A stretch of 64,000 bases of DNA from an uncultured Lachnospiraceae bacterium (GTDB lineage: Bacteria; Bacillota; Clostridia; Lachnospirales; Lachnospiraceae): the NCBI GenBank assembly GCA_947625135.1, contig CANQNE010000001.1, positions 62,001-126,000 on the forward strand, given 5' to 3'. How positions within the stretch are numbered: the stretch's first letter is position 1; the number at the start of each line of letters is the position of its first letter. Below are positions 54,487-62,872 of the stretch, piece by piece. The notes beneath the pieces are model-generated. The model saw only the letters and a program-made list of their open reading frames with translations. It was not told the DNA's origin and made no database searches. The position numbers were made by a program, and so were the translations under genes.

Positions 54487-56456
54487 GAAAAAAGGAACTG
54501 ATGGGATCGTCGCTTTGCCCGGCGCCGGAGAAAAAATCCGATAAGGTCATAGGCGTCAGCCAGATCCTGGAGATCGGAGGAAAGGAGATCCTGAATATCG
54601 ACCTGTATTTCGAGGGCGAACTGAAAGGCCGGTATTTTGCGGACGTCGAAGAGAAAAAACGCGTATTTTATTTTGACGGCAAAAGGTACGACATCACATT
54701 AAACAACTGCGTAAATCTTTGCATAGATAAAATATTCCCGCGTGATTATTACTACTACTATAGCACGAAAGATGAATTTACCTTTGCATCCAAAGGTGAT
54801 GAAAAGAAGGCCTTTGAGTATCTGGGCGTCGTAGGAATGCATCAGTGGGACTATGAAGTCAGAAATGAAAAGAATAAAAAAGCACGGGAGAGAAAAAGGG
54901 AGCGTATAGATCGAATGATGAGCCGGGTGCCGTGCGTGCCGGATAATGTGGAGGTATGGCTGAAGGAACAGATATTCCCGGAAAACTATATATTTGTCAA
55001 AAAAGAGGGAGAAAAAAACAGTTACGGATGCACAGCCTGCGGGAAGACCGGACGACGGAAAACCAACTGGAAGCACGGCGAAGAGGTAAAATGCCCGAGA
55101 TGTGGACAAATTGTAAAAGTCAACCGCCGGAAGGTGATGAAAAAGAAAAAAACACCGGTCATAGTCCTGCAGGCCTACGACGGTCAATGGATAGAACGCC
55201 AGTTTAAGGCGGAGTGTTGTTGGAGCGCAGGAAAAAAAATAGTGGAATTGTGGGAAGAAATACGCGTGATCATGGCAAAAGGCGCCACCGAGGGAAAGGT
55301 CTGGAGCGGCACGCTGCAGAAGGCAGATGAGTTTGAACAAAAGTTTTGGGACAAAAATCCGGCTGGCAAAAAATTTTTAGAATCATATCTATATCCCGGC
55401 AATCTGCAGGAAGTGCTGGAATACGGAGATCTCCAAAATAGCGGGCTTGATCTGATCGCGGCAGCAGGAGAAAAGATCAGAGTTGATTTTTTTATTGATA
55501 AATATCGCAACTGGCCATGGCTGGAGTATCTGACAAAGGCAGGGCTGACCAGACTAACAGCGGATCTTTTAAAATATTGCGGACAGTGGAACATTGACAA
55601 TGTGATCGACCGCACGCAGAAAAAATTATGCAATGCGCTGCGGTTGAATGGGAATCGGACAAACAGGTTAAAACAGATCAACGGTGGATATTGTGCGCTT
55701 CTGTGGCTCCAGTGGGAACAGAGAAGCGGGCAGCGGATCAGCAGCGAAAGCCTGGAATATCTTTCGGCAAAAAGGATCGGAAGGACGGAGGAATGCGAAA
55801 GTGTCTTGGCCGTAGTGGGATCTGCAAACAGATTGGTCAATTATCTGAAAAAGCAAAAGGGGGGCAGTAAAGTACTCACCACATGGCGGGACTATCTTGA
55901 TATGGCTAAAGAGGAGGGCATGGATCTCTCGGACGACATCGTACGGATGCCGAAAAATCTTAAAGAACGGCACGACCATTTGGTCGAGATCAGAGGAGCG
56001 AGGACTGACGAAGAAAGGGTACAAACAGAGTGTTACAGGATTCTGGATCAAAAAATACAAAACAATCTGCAGCGGGCAAAGCGGTATTATTGGCAAAACG
56101 AAAAATACACCATAATTCCGGCAGCGAAATGTATCGAACTAATGCGGGAAGGCAGGACGCTGCATCACTGTGTCGGCAGCTCTGATACATACATGGTCAA
56201 AATGGCAGAATACAAGTCATGGATTCTCTTTCTGCGAAAAAACGAAGACATCAAAACGGCCTATTACACGATTGAGATCAACACAAAAGATGACATGATT
56301 TTGCAGTATTATTCAAAATTTAACAGGCAGCCGGACAAAAAAGAGATTACGCAGTTGCTGGAGAAATTTAAGGCTGTGTTGAAAAAAAGGAAAATGCAGG
56401 CAGAAAACGCAGTTTCGCAACCGGAAGCCAAAAATATACTCATGCCGGCCAACTAA
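54483..56456 (+). CDS. PcfJ-like protein
   Basis: 657 aa. A Cys4 zinc ribbon lies at about 182-208 (YGCTACGKTG...VKCPRCGQ). The C-terminal region has the PcfJ signature GRTLHHCVGSSDTYM followed by SWILFLR and YYTIEI. PcfJ proteins occur on conjugative elements and phages and have no proven biochemical role. It is translationally coupled to the PcfK/AcrIIA9-like gene. Confidence 0.8.
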   Translation: MRKKELMGSSLCPAPEKKSDKVIGVSQILEIGGKEILNIDLYFEGELKGRYFADVEEKKRVFYFDGKRYDITLNNCVNLCIDKIFPRDYYYYYSTKDEFTFASKGDEKKAFEYLGVVGMHQWDYEVRNEKNKKARERKRERIDRMMSRVPCVPDNVEVWLKEQIFPENYIFVKKEGEKNSYGCTACGKTGRRKTNWKHGEEVKCPRCGQIVKVNRRKVMKKKKTPVIVLQAYDGQWIERQFKAECCWSAGKKIVELWEEIRVIMAKGATEGKVWSGTLQKADEFEQKFWDKNPAGKKFLESYLYPGNLQEVLEYGDLQNSGLDLIAAAGEKIRVDFFIDKYRNWPWLEYLTKAGLTRLTADLLKYCGQWNIDNVIDRTQKKLCNALRLNGNRTNRLKQINGGYCALLWLQWEQRSGQRISSESLEYLSAKRIGRTEECESVLAVVGSANRLVNYLKKQKGGSKVLTTWRDYLDMAKEEGMDLSDDIVRMPKNLKERHDHLVEIRGARTDEERVQTECYRILDQKIQNNLQRAKRYYWQNEKYTIIPAAKCIELMREGRTLHHCVGSSDTYMVKMAEYKSWILFLRKNEDIKTAYYTIEINTKDDMILQYYSKFNRQPDKKEITQLLEKFKAVLKKRKMQAENAVSQPEAKNILMPAN

Positions 56457-56474
56457 AAAGGGGGACGTTAAACT

Positions 56475-57716
56475 ATGCGGACAAACGACATCGAAAATAG
56501 AGAATATTATCAGATCACGTTAGATGTATGGATGGAGATGAAGGAACGTCTGAAGCGGGAACTGCTGGGCATCAAGCAGAGCTTTGTCCGGATCGGTTAT
56601 GTCTTGCGGCAGATTGACGACGGCAAGCTGTATGAGAGAGACGGCTACAAAAGTATTGCGGAATTTGCCGAGGCCGAGTATGGGCTAAAGCCGTCCACCA
56701 CAAGCCGGTTTATGAGCATCAACAGGGAATATTCAGTCGATGGCTACTCGGAGCACTTGCGGCCGGAGTTTGCGGATCTTGGCCGGAGCCAGCTGGAGGA
56801 GATGCTGATGCTGTCGGATAAGGACAGACAGATGATCCGACCGGAGACGTCAAGAGAAGATATCCGGGATCTGAAACGGTTCAATAGAGAAACGCCGGAA
56901 AAGGACGCAGCTGACGACATCCGTCAACTGGTGGAAAGGTTTTATTACGACAACCCGGGTATCCTCAATGCAGTGTTCAGTGAGCCGGCACAGGATGATG
57001 AGCGGGCAAACACAAAAAAAATGAAAGAAATCATCAATCCGGGAGGGAGCCGGTCGTACAGAAAAGGTCTGTTCTTCTTGATGATGTACGAAAACAAAAT
57101 AGCTATCAAAAAGTTCGGGGATGATCCGTGGGAAATGACCTGGGAGGAGTTTATCAGGCTGACGGCGGATATATTTAAAGATGCGGCAGCAGGACCAAGG
57201 ACATGGCAGACATATTTTGAGGAGGAATTAGAAAAGCCGGATTCGGAGCCGACAAAAGAAATTGCGCCGGCGCAAAAATCGCAGGAAAGCACCAAGACAA
57301 AAGCAAAGCAGACGGAGAAAAAAGAACCGTTAAAGAGTGCAAAAGAGACAGAAAAGGAGAGCGGGAATGCAGCAGAGGAAGCGGGCAACGACGCCGAAGA
57401 ATCAGAAAAAGTCGTTTCGGACACCGGAATCACAGAGGATAAGGGCAGGGGAACAGCTGTTGAGAAATCTGATGCGGTATCCACTCAGCGAGAAGCCGCC
57501 GCGGAGATCATGACCAGAAAGGCATACATAGACAAGCTTACACTGGAAGCCGCCGCCTTTTATATCTGCAATGAATTTACAAACAGGAGGAGTCTGACGG
57601 TGCAAAGCTTGAGATGTCTGGACGATACAAAGGCCTGGTTGCTGGCGAAAGTTGATGAAAATGGACGGGAAGCAGATGTTGAAGAGAATGGAGGAAAACA
57701 GCAATGCCGAAACTGA
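56475..57716 (+). CDS. Phage protein with HTH-like N-terminus and charged tail
   Basis: 413 aa. The first 150 residues (SFVRIGYVLRQIDDGKLYERDGYKSIAEFAEAEYGLKPSTTSRFMSIN) resemble a ParB-like or HTH-containing segment seen in many gut phages. Residues about 250-350 are low-complexity Lys/Glu/Ala. The C-terminus returns to ordered sequence. It may bind DNA near the replication genes, but this is inference. It overlaps the next small gene by 13 bases. Confidence 0.7.
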   Translation: MRTNDIENREYYQITLDVWMEMKERLKRELLGIKQSFVRIGYVLRQIDDGKLYERDGYKSIAEFAEAEYGLKPSTTSRFMSINREYSVDGYSEHLRPEFADLGRSQLEEMLMLSDKDRQMIRPETSREDIRDLKRFNRETPEKDAADDIRQLVERFYYDNPGILNAVFSEPAQDDERANTKKMKEIINPGGSRSYRKGLFFLMMYENKIAIKKFGDDPWEMTWEEFIRLTADIFKDAAAGPRTWQTYFEEELEKPDSEPTKEIAPAQKSQESTKTKAKQTEKKEPLKSAKETEKESGNAAEEAGNDAEESEKVVSDTGITEDKGRGTAVEKSDAVSTQREAAAEIMTRKAYIDKLTLEAAAFYICNEFTNRRSLTVQSLRCLDDTKAWLLAKVDENGREADVEENGGKQQCRN

Positions 57717-57934
57717 ATATCGGAGGTACATATCTTTTCCACGTAAAAAGAGAAGAGGAACCTGTAAGAAAGAAAATGACACTGATCGAAAAGTACAAGT
57801 ATTTTGCATTGTTTGAGGATAAAAATGGAATCCGGGAGTGTTTCTCTTATTTTGAACTGCGGAATAGCCAAGGCGGTAGGCGCTGCCGCCAGAAAAGGAG
57901 CAGATATGGTAACAGTAATTCTTATAATCATTGA
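57704..57934 (+). CDS. Small prophage protein
   Basis: 76 aa. It starts inside the end of the previous gene; MPKLNIGGTYLFHVKREEEPVRKKMTL is conserved-looking, while the last 20 residues are Arg/Ser/Asn-rich and may be out of phase. The end overlaps the next small membrane gene by 29 bases. Function unknown. Confidence 0.6.
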   Translation: MPKLNIGGTYLFHVKREEEPVRKKMTLIEKYKYFALFEDKNGIRECFSYFELRNSQGGRRCRQKRSRYGNSNSYNH

Positions 57935-58058
57935 AATTATCCTGTTCTTCGGGATGGTTGGAAATAAGGAGGAATTCAATAAAAGAACCTATTGTTATGG
58001 TTTTATCGCTTGCGTGGTGGCGGTTACGGTTATGGAAATCGGAGGTGAGTTGGCATGA
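57906..58058 (+). CDS. 50-aa membrane protein
   Basis: Two short hydrophobic helices are separated by a charged loop (NKEEFNKRTY). GAAAAGGAGCAGAT gives a strong ribosome site for ATG 57906. The stop overlaps the methylase start by 4 bases. Confidence 0.7.
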   Translation: MVTVILIIIEIILFFGMVGNKEEFNKRTYCYGFIACVVAVTVMEIGGELA

Positions 58059-58870
58059 AAGCAATAACAAGATACCCGGGAAGTAAATGGTCGCTCACAG
58101 ATTGGATTATAGATTTTTTCCCGGAACACCACAGCTATCTGGAACCATTCTTCGGGAGCGGAGCGGTCCTATTCAATAAGCCGAGGCCCAACATAGAAAC
58201 TGTAAATGATCTGGATGGAAATGTTGTAAATCTGTTTGAGTGTATAAGGACGGATCCGGAGAGGCTTGCACATCAAATATATTGGACACCATATGCGAGA
58301 GAAGTATATGAACAGGCATTCCGTGAAATCCCGGAGGATCGATTTGAAGCCGCTGCCAATTTTTATATTCGATTGAATATGGGACATGGCTTCCGAACAA
58401 ACGGTGAGAAAGTAGGGTGGAAAAATGATGTACAGGGAAGGGAACGCTCTTACGCATCACAGAATTGGTGTAATTTACCGGAAAAGATTATAGCGGCAGC
58501 CGAGAGGCTTAGAGGAGTACAGATAGAGAACCGGCCGGCGGCAGAACTCATTCCGAGATTCAACTTTGAGAATGTGCTGATATACTGCGATCCTCCATAT
58601 ATGCTTAATACCAAGCATGGAAAACAGTATAGATGTGAAATGAATGAGGCGGATCACTAAGAATTATTGACACTGCTATTGGCTCACAAAGGGCCGGCTA
58701 TTATCAGCGGTTATGAAACAGAACTTTATAACAATATGCTGGTGGGGTGGAATAAATATGAGACCACTGCGTATTCACAGGTATGTTCAAGAAAGAGAGA
58801 AATTATCTGGATGAATTATACACCACCAGTAAGGCAAATGAATTTCGATGATTATGGGGGTGCGTCATGA
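58055..58870 (+). pseudogene. DNA adenine methylase (D12 class) interrupted by a stop codon
   Basis: The reading starts MKAITRYPGSKWSL, with SAM motif LEPFFGSGAV and catalytic DPPY (YCDPPYMLNT). An in-frame TAA at 58658-58660 follows EADH. The same frame then continues without further stops through ELLTLLLAHKGPAIISGYETELYNN to a natural end at 58870. One base change (for example GAA to TAA) explains this. The first part (201 aa) lacks the C-terminal strands, so activity is doubtful. Confidence 0.9.
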
Positions 58871-59031
58871 AGCGATTAACATTAGACAGACCAGTTTCAA
58901 AAATGGGAATGTTCGAGCTGGCACACAATTCATGTTACATAAAGGATGGCAAAGCGAGGTATAGAGATTATGACTTAGATGTTGATGCGAGAGTTCTCAC
59001 ACGACAAGTGAGTGAAAGGAGGGTTGCGTGA
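58867..59031 (+). CDS. 54-aa prophage protein
   Basis: MKRLTLDRPVSKMGMFELAHN is followed by SCYIKDGKARYRDYDLDVDARVLTRQ. The sequence is regular and starts ATGA-overlapping the methylase stop. Similar short proteins are frequent in Clostridial phages next to methylase genes. Function unknown. Confidence 0.7.
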   Translation: MKRLTLDRPVSKMGMFELAHNSCYIKDGKARYRDYDLDVDARVLTRQVSERRVA

Positions 59032-59264
59032 TGGGAAGTATTGCGATAATCGTAGGCGCAATGGTTGGATTATTTTGGGTCACGGCGGCAGCAGTACAGG
59101 AGATCAACCGCTTGGAAAGGGAAAACAGACAGTTAAGGATCGCAGCTAAAGTGTATTACGCGACAACAAAATTGTTAAATCACAAGGAAGGAGAAAAACA
59201 GAGTGAAACCAACAAAATCAGATATATTCAACCTGGTATGCAAAGAGCTAAACGCGAAAAGTGA
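59031..59264 (+). CDS. Small membrane protein with coiled-coil end
   Basis: 77 aa. One N-terminal membrane helix (GSIAIIVGAMVGLFWVTAAA) is followed by a heptad stretch (QEINRLERENRQLRIAAKV). AAAGGAGGGTT precedes the start. Its end overlaps the next gene by 62 bases, so its true C-terminus is uncertain. Confidence 0.6.
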   Translation: MGSIAIIVGAMVGLFWVTAAAVQEINRLERENRQLRIAAKVYYATTKLLNHKEGEKQSETNKIRYIQPGMQRAKREK

Positions 59265-59529
59265 AAAAACGCCGCAATTTAACAGCGATCTGGAAGCTTT
59301 CGAGGCTATTGCAAAAAAAACGCAGGAAGTTAAGAAAGAAGTGGAGACGTTGGAGGAATTGCTGACCGCATATCATCAGCGGGCACAGGAACACTCCGGA
59401 AGCGTCGTGATGCACAGAGAGCTGTCAAACATTTACAATACCGCGGCGCGTCTGTCCTTGGAAGCGATCGGGACGGCCGCCATGGCACGCAAAGGCATGA
59501 CAAAACATTTGGCGGAAATCCGTGAGTAG
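59203..59529 (+). CDS. Hypothetical prophage protein
   Basis: 108 aa, GTG start after AAGGAGAAAAACAGA. Mostly helical with a heptad region (KKTQEVKKEVETLEELLTAYHQRA). It is the last gene before the hairpin-rich gap upstream of rep. No family recognised. Confidence 0.7.
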   Translation: MKPTKSDIFNLVCKELNAKSEKTPQFNSDLEAFEAIAKKTQEVKKEVETLEELLTAYHQRAQEHSGSVVMHRELSNIYNTAARLSLEAIGTAAMARKGMTKHLAEIRE

Positions 59530-59564
59530 GGAGGCTGCGCGGATAAAAAGGAAAATATAAAAAA

Positions 59565-59607
59565 GCAGATTGCATAAACCCGGAAAACCGGTACATATGC
59601 AATCTGC
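59565..59607. other. Strong palindromic hairpin upstream of rep
   Basis: 12-bp perfect arms GCAGATTGCATA and TATGCAATCTGC enclose an inner CCGG-AAAA-CCGG stem. No T-run follows on either strand, so it is not a typical terminator. It is a candidate replication-origin structure for the Rep encoded 200 bp downstream. Confidence 0.75.
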
Positions 59608-59688
59608 AATTGAGAAATTTAGCAGTTTCATTATATCAAAAATGGAAAGATTGTCAACGCCGGCGCAAAAAAAAGTCTGCCGGAGGCC

Positions 59689-59716
59689 AAAAAAAGGGAA
59701 CGCGTGCGTGCGTTCC
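59689..59716 (-). terminator. Minus-strand terminator in the pre-rep gap
   Basis: GGAACGC/GCGTTCC with a 6-nt loop is followed on the minus strand by C and seven T residues. GGCC repeats extend the stem. No minus-strand gene precedes it, so it may end an antisense RNA or be part of the origin. Confidence 0.6.
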
Positions 59717-59810
59717 TTCGGCCTTGCACCATACTTTTATCCGTCCTTGTAATGGGTATTAACAAATGGGACAGATCGTCAAATGACAGGGAAGGAGATT
59801 AAAGGGCCGC

Positions 59811-60767
59811 GTGAAAAAATATGATAATTACGATTATGAAGAGGCCTACAAAATAGACCTGCAGGAGGATATAGATAAAAAAGCAAGGGCGGCACTGAAA
59901 GTAAATGCGAACCCGGATCTGGATTTTGAAGAACAATGGAAGAGGCAGCAGGACAACCTCCGGGAATGGGAGTATGAGCGGCTGATCAGAGAGGGAAAAG
60001 TAGAAGGCCAGTACAGGACCACTACCACAAAATCCAGAAATATCAAAACGGGAAAGGTGTTGCTGGAATCCCAGATCTATCCGTCGTTCTATCATCGGAC
60101 GGACGTACCGCGGACAAAACGCAGGAGAGAGACAAAGCCGGCGCAGAAGAACCTCAACAGCAAAAATTCAATCCGGCAACTGGCGAGGCTGATAAATATA
60201 AATTTTGGTCCTGATGACCTCTGGTGTACCTTCGGGTGGAACGACAGCCACATGCCGGAGGAAGAAAAAGCAGCAAGGAGGGACATCACAAACTGGATCA
60301 AGCGGATCAACCGGCGTCGGAAGAAAGCCGGCCGGGAGAACATCAAGTACATATACGTGCTGGCCTTTGAAGAGTACGTAAGGCCGCATTTTCACATCAT
60401 CATGACAGGGGATGGCGTAGACCGGGATGAGATAGAGCGATTATGGGGCAAGTGTCAGAGAGTCAATACAAGGCGGATCAAGCCGGACGAAGATTTTTTA
60501 AATTTCGGACTGGCGCTTTACATAGCCAGAAATCCGCACGGAAAAAAGCGCTGGGCATCGTCCAAGAATCTGAAGAGGCCGGATAAACCCACAAGGAGCT
60601 ATGCAAAATTCAAAAAACGGACGGTTCAGGAAATGGCGCGCGATCATGAAATATTAAAAGCGGCCATGGAAAAAGCATATCCGGGTTATCGGTTTTTGGA
60701 TGCGGAAGTCATGTACAACGGCATCGCGGCGGCTTTTTACATTTACGCCCGCATGGTACGGGACTGA
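59811..60767 (+). CDS. HUH-type rolling-circle replication initiator (Rep)
   Basis: 318 aa. The HUH motif is RPHFHIIM (H193, H195). A candidate catalytic Tyr is in LALYIARNPHGKKRW (Y237). An upstream strand/helix (NIKYIYVLAFEE) fits motif I of the fold. The N-terminal 110 residues are charged and unlike known Reps. It starts with GTG; GAAGGAG is somewhat far upstream (13 bases). The hairpins before it may be its nicking site. Such Reps are unusual in the replication module of a tailed phage. Confidence 0.8.
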   Translation: MKKYDNYDYEEAYKIDLQEDIDKKARAALKVNANPDLDFEEQWKRQQDNLREWEYERLIREGKVEGQYRTTTTKSRNIKTGKVLLESQIYPSFYHRTDVPRTKRRRETKPAQKNLNSKNSIRQLARLININFGPDDLWCTFGWNDSHMPEEEKAARRDITNWIKRINRRRKKAGRENIKYIYVLAFEEYVRPHFHIIMTGDGVDRDEIERLWGKCQRVNTRRIKPDEDFLNFGLALYIARNPHGKKRWASSKNLKRPDKPTRSYAKFKKRTVQEMARDHEILKAAMEKAYPGYRFLDAEVMYNGIAAAFYIYARMVRD

Positions 60768-60780
60768 AAGGAGGAAAAAA

Positions 60781-61269
60781 TTGAAGCTGGAGAACATGAA
60801 ACAATCGGAACTGACGGAGCAGATCAAACTGTTCGAATGGGCAAGACAAAATGAAAGATTTATACCGGAGCTGCGGATGCTGCACCACATCCCAAATGAA
60901 GGCAAGCGGACAAACGGCGCTGTATTAAAGGCAGCAGGCGTCAGGCGAGGGATGCCGGATGTGGTCCTTCCGGTCGGCCGGAAAGGATATTCCGCGCTAT
61001 ACATTGAGCTGAAATTCGGGGACAACAGACCGACGAAAGAGCAGAGAGAGATAATGGCGGCCCTGCGCCGGCTCGGGAACAAAGCGGAGATCTGCAGGTC
61101 GGCGGAAGAGGCGAGGGAGATCATCAGGCACTATCTGGCAAAAGCAGATAATTTCGATCTTGTAAACTGCGAGGACGCAGAAAAAGTATTTGATAAATGC
61201 AGGGGTTACAATCTGGACTGGACGCCGTGTCCGGATTGCGAATTTTACGAAAAACAGGAAGGAGAATAA
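60781..61269 (+). CDS. VRR-NUC domain nuclease
   Basis: 162 aa. VRR-NUC is a PD-(D/E)XK fold; here GMPDVVLPVGRKGYSALYIELKFGDNRPTKEQ carries the catalytic Asp, Glu and Lys. Phage members process branched or nicked DNA. The start TTG was chosen for AAGGAGG 6 bases upstream; ATG 60796 is the alternative. A C-terminal CPDC may bind Zn. It follows rep by 13 bp. Confidence 0.85.
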   Translation: MKLENMKQSELTEQIKLFEWARQNERFIPELRMLHHIPNEGKRTNGAVLKAAGVRRGMPDVVLPVGRKGYSALYIELKFGDNRPTKEQREIMAALRRLGNKAEICRSAEEAREIIRHYLAKADNFDLVNCEDAEKVFDKCRGYNLDWTPCPDCEFYEKQEGE

Positions 61270-61274
61270 TGATC

Positions 61275-61667
61275 ATGGCAAAGGGAGAATTACAAAAACG
61301 GGAAGTCGTGCAAAAAGTCGGCTTTTGCAAATACTGTGGCCAGATAGTAATGGTCGAAGCGCCGGAAGAACTGCCGCCGGAGGAGCTGAATGAATTAGCG
61401 TCACAGCAGTGCAATTGTGACGAAGCAAAGCGGCAGCAGAGGCGGATCGCCAGAATGGGAGCTGCTGCAATTTGGGCGGAAAATTATTTCAGCAGAGAGT
61501 CTGGACAGCTGCAGGCAGTATGCTGCGCGATCAAAGCCGTCTTTGAGTATGCCTTCGACAACATTACCATCAAGAGTGGCAAAAAAACTTATAAGATTGA
61601 TATGGATAAAGACGGCATGATCAGGATCAGGACAAAATACACAGACAACGAAATAGAAACTTTCTAA
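61275..61667 (+). CDS. Zinc-finger-like phage protein
   Basis: About 130 aa. CKYCGQ and CNCDEAK form a likely Zn site in the first 55 residues. The rest is unrecognised, mixed helix and strand. ATG 61275 or 61269 both follow GGAAGGAG. It lies between the nuclease and the late-regulator-like gene. Confidence 0.65.
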   Translation: MAKGELQKREVVQKVGFCKYCGQIVMVEAPEELPPEELNELASQQCNCDEAKRQQRRIARMGAAAIWAENYFSRESGQLQAVCCAIKAVFEYAFDNITIKSGKKTYKIDMDKDGMIRIRTKYTDNEIETF

Positions 61668-61681
61668 GAGGGGGTGCTGGC

Positions 61682-62035
61682 GTGAAATATAAACTGGATG
61701 AGGACGAAAAAAAGATCATAAAAACGATCATACATAACGGCCCGTTGCGGGAAAAAAGAAAGAAGGCTGGAACCTTGACGGAGTTTGACGAAAGGGCGGA
61801 GTCTGCCATCAGAGCGGCAAAAGCAGATCTGAGGCTGGACGGGTACAACGCGACCGCGCGGCGGCACATCGTCCGAAAACTGCACGAGAGTATAGAGCAT
61901 AACACGCCTTGGGAGATGCTGGGGAATACCTATTGCGGCAGGCGCTTGTTTTACAGAATCAGGCAGCAGTACATGCTCCTGATCGCGAAGCATATGGGCC
62001 TCACCAATGGTGCAGACAGGGAAGAGAACGGATAA
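61682..62035 (+). CDS. ArpU/RinA-like late transcription regulator (tentative)
   Basis: 117 aa, basic. The C-terminal helices (YNATARRHIVRKLHESIEHNTPWEMLG, CGRRLFYRIRQQYM) resemble the DNA-binding end of phage late-gene activators. Its place directly before HNH and terminase genes is where such activators occur. The start is GTG. The call rests on position as much as on sequence. Confidence 0.55.
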   Translation: MKYKLDEDEKKIIKTIIHNGPLREKRKKAGTLTEFDERAESAIRAAKADLRLDGYNATARRHIVRKLHESIEHNTPWEMLGNTYCGRRLFYRIRQQYMLLIAKHMGLTNGADREENG

Positions 62036-62036
62036 T

Positions 62037-62357
62037 ATGGCAAAGGATTACGCAAAAGGATTCTACGCATCTGAGGCATGGAGAAAAACGAGAAGGGCAT
62101 ACCTGCTTTCCCGGGGAGGGATATGCGAGCGGTGCCGTAAGGAGTACGAGCAGGGCAGGCGCAGCCTGGCGTCGCTCCGGCCGGGCGTCATCGTACACCA
62201 CAGGAGATACATCACACCGGACAATATCAATGATTCAAAGGTCACGTTGTCTTTTGATAACCTGGAGTTGCTCTGTGACGATCACCACAACAAGGAGCAT
62301 GGGAGATCAGAGTGGCGCTATCGGTTTGACGCGGAAGGAAATGTGATCGAAATTTAA
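62037..62357 (+). CDS. HNH endonuclease
   Basis: 106 aa. The ICERC pair, VHHRRYITPDNINDSKVTLSFDNLELLCDDHHNKEH and the closing His give a full HNH motif with a Zn site. HNH proteins next to terminase genes assist cos cleavage and packaging in HK97-like phages. The start overlaps the previous stop by one or two bases. Confidence 0.92.
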   Translation: MAKDYAKGFYASEAWRKTRRAYLLSRGGICERCRKEYEQGRRSLASLRPGVIVHHRRYITPDNINDSKVTLSFDNLELLCDDHHNKEHGRSEWRYRFDAEGNVIEI

Positions 62358-62482
62358 TAAGCGCAGATCCTGCAGCAGGACCACACCCCCCGGAGGTCCT
62401 TTCAAAAAAAGACCCGAATTCACCGGGAGGTGCACATCCATTTTACCCTGCAGGTCGCGCACACAGAAGGGGGGTTAGTTTT
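62358..62482 (+). other. Possible cos region
   Basis: A gene-free 125-bp stretch lies between HNH and the terminase small subunit. It contains CCCCCCGGAGG and several short GC-rich inverted pieces (TCACCGGGAGGTG). Cos sites of HNH-containing phages usually lie here. There is no direct proof of a cut site. Confidence 0.4.
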
Positions 62483-62872
62483 ATGCCGGAAAAAGGGAGA
62501 AGAAAGAAAAAGATAGCGTCAGATCGGCCGAATAAGCTGACGCAAAACGCGATCACGATGGAGGCAAACAAACTTAAAAAACTTTTTGAGCAGATTGGGG
62601 ACGAAAACAAGAAAGCCCTTGTAAATGCGCTGATCGAGGAGGCGGCTTTTTTAAAAGTGGCCTGTAAACAGGCAAAGGAAGAGATTAAAAAAGAGGGTCT
62701 CACAACTGAGACCATCAACGCGTCCCAGCATTTTATCAAAGCGCATCCGTCGGTAGGGATTTACAAAGATTATTCCAAGCAATACGCCCAGATAATCAAT
62801 CAACTCATAGAACACCTGCCTCCGAATGTGCAGAAAAAAGTGTCGAAACTGGCGGCGTTGAGAGATGCGTAA
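62483..62872 (+). CDS. Phage terminase small subunit-like protein
   Basis: 129 aa with a basic N-terminus and a helical core. The last helices (ASQHFIKAHPSVGIYKDYSKQYAQIINQLIEHLP) match the P27-type small subunit pattern. It ends 8 bases inside the start of the large subunit gene. It recognises the packaging site. Confidence 0.75.
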   Translation: MPEKGRRKKKIASDRPNKLTQNAITMEANKLKKLFEQIGDENKKALVNALIEEAAFLKVACKQAKEEIKKEGLTTETINASQHFIKAHPSVGIYKDYSKQYAQIINQLIEHLPPNVQKKVSKLAALRDA

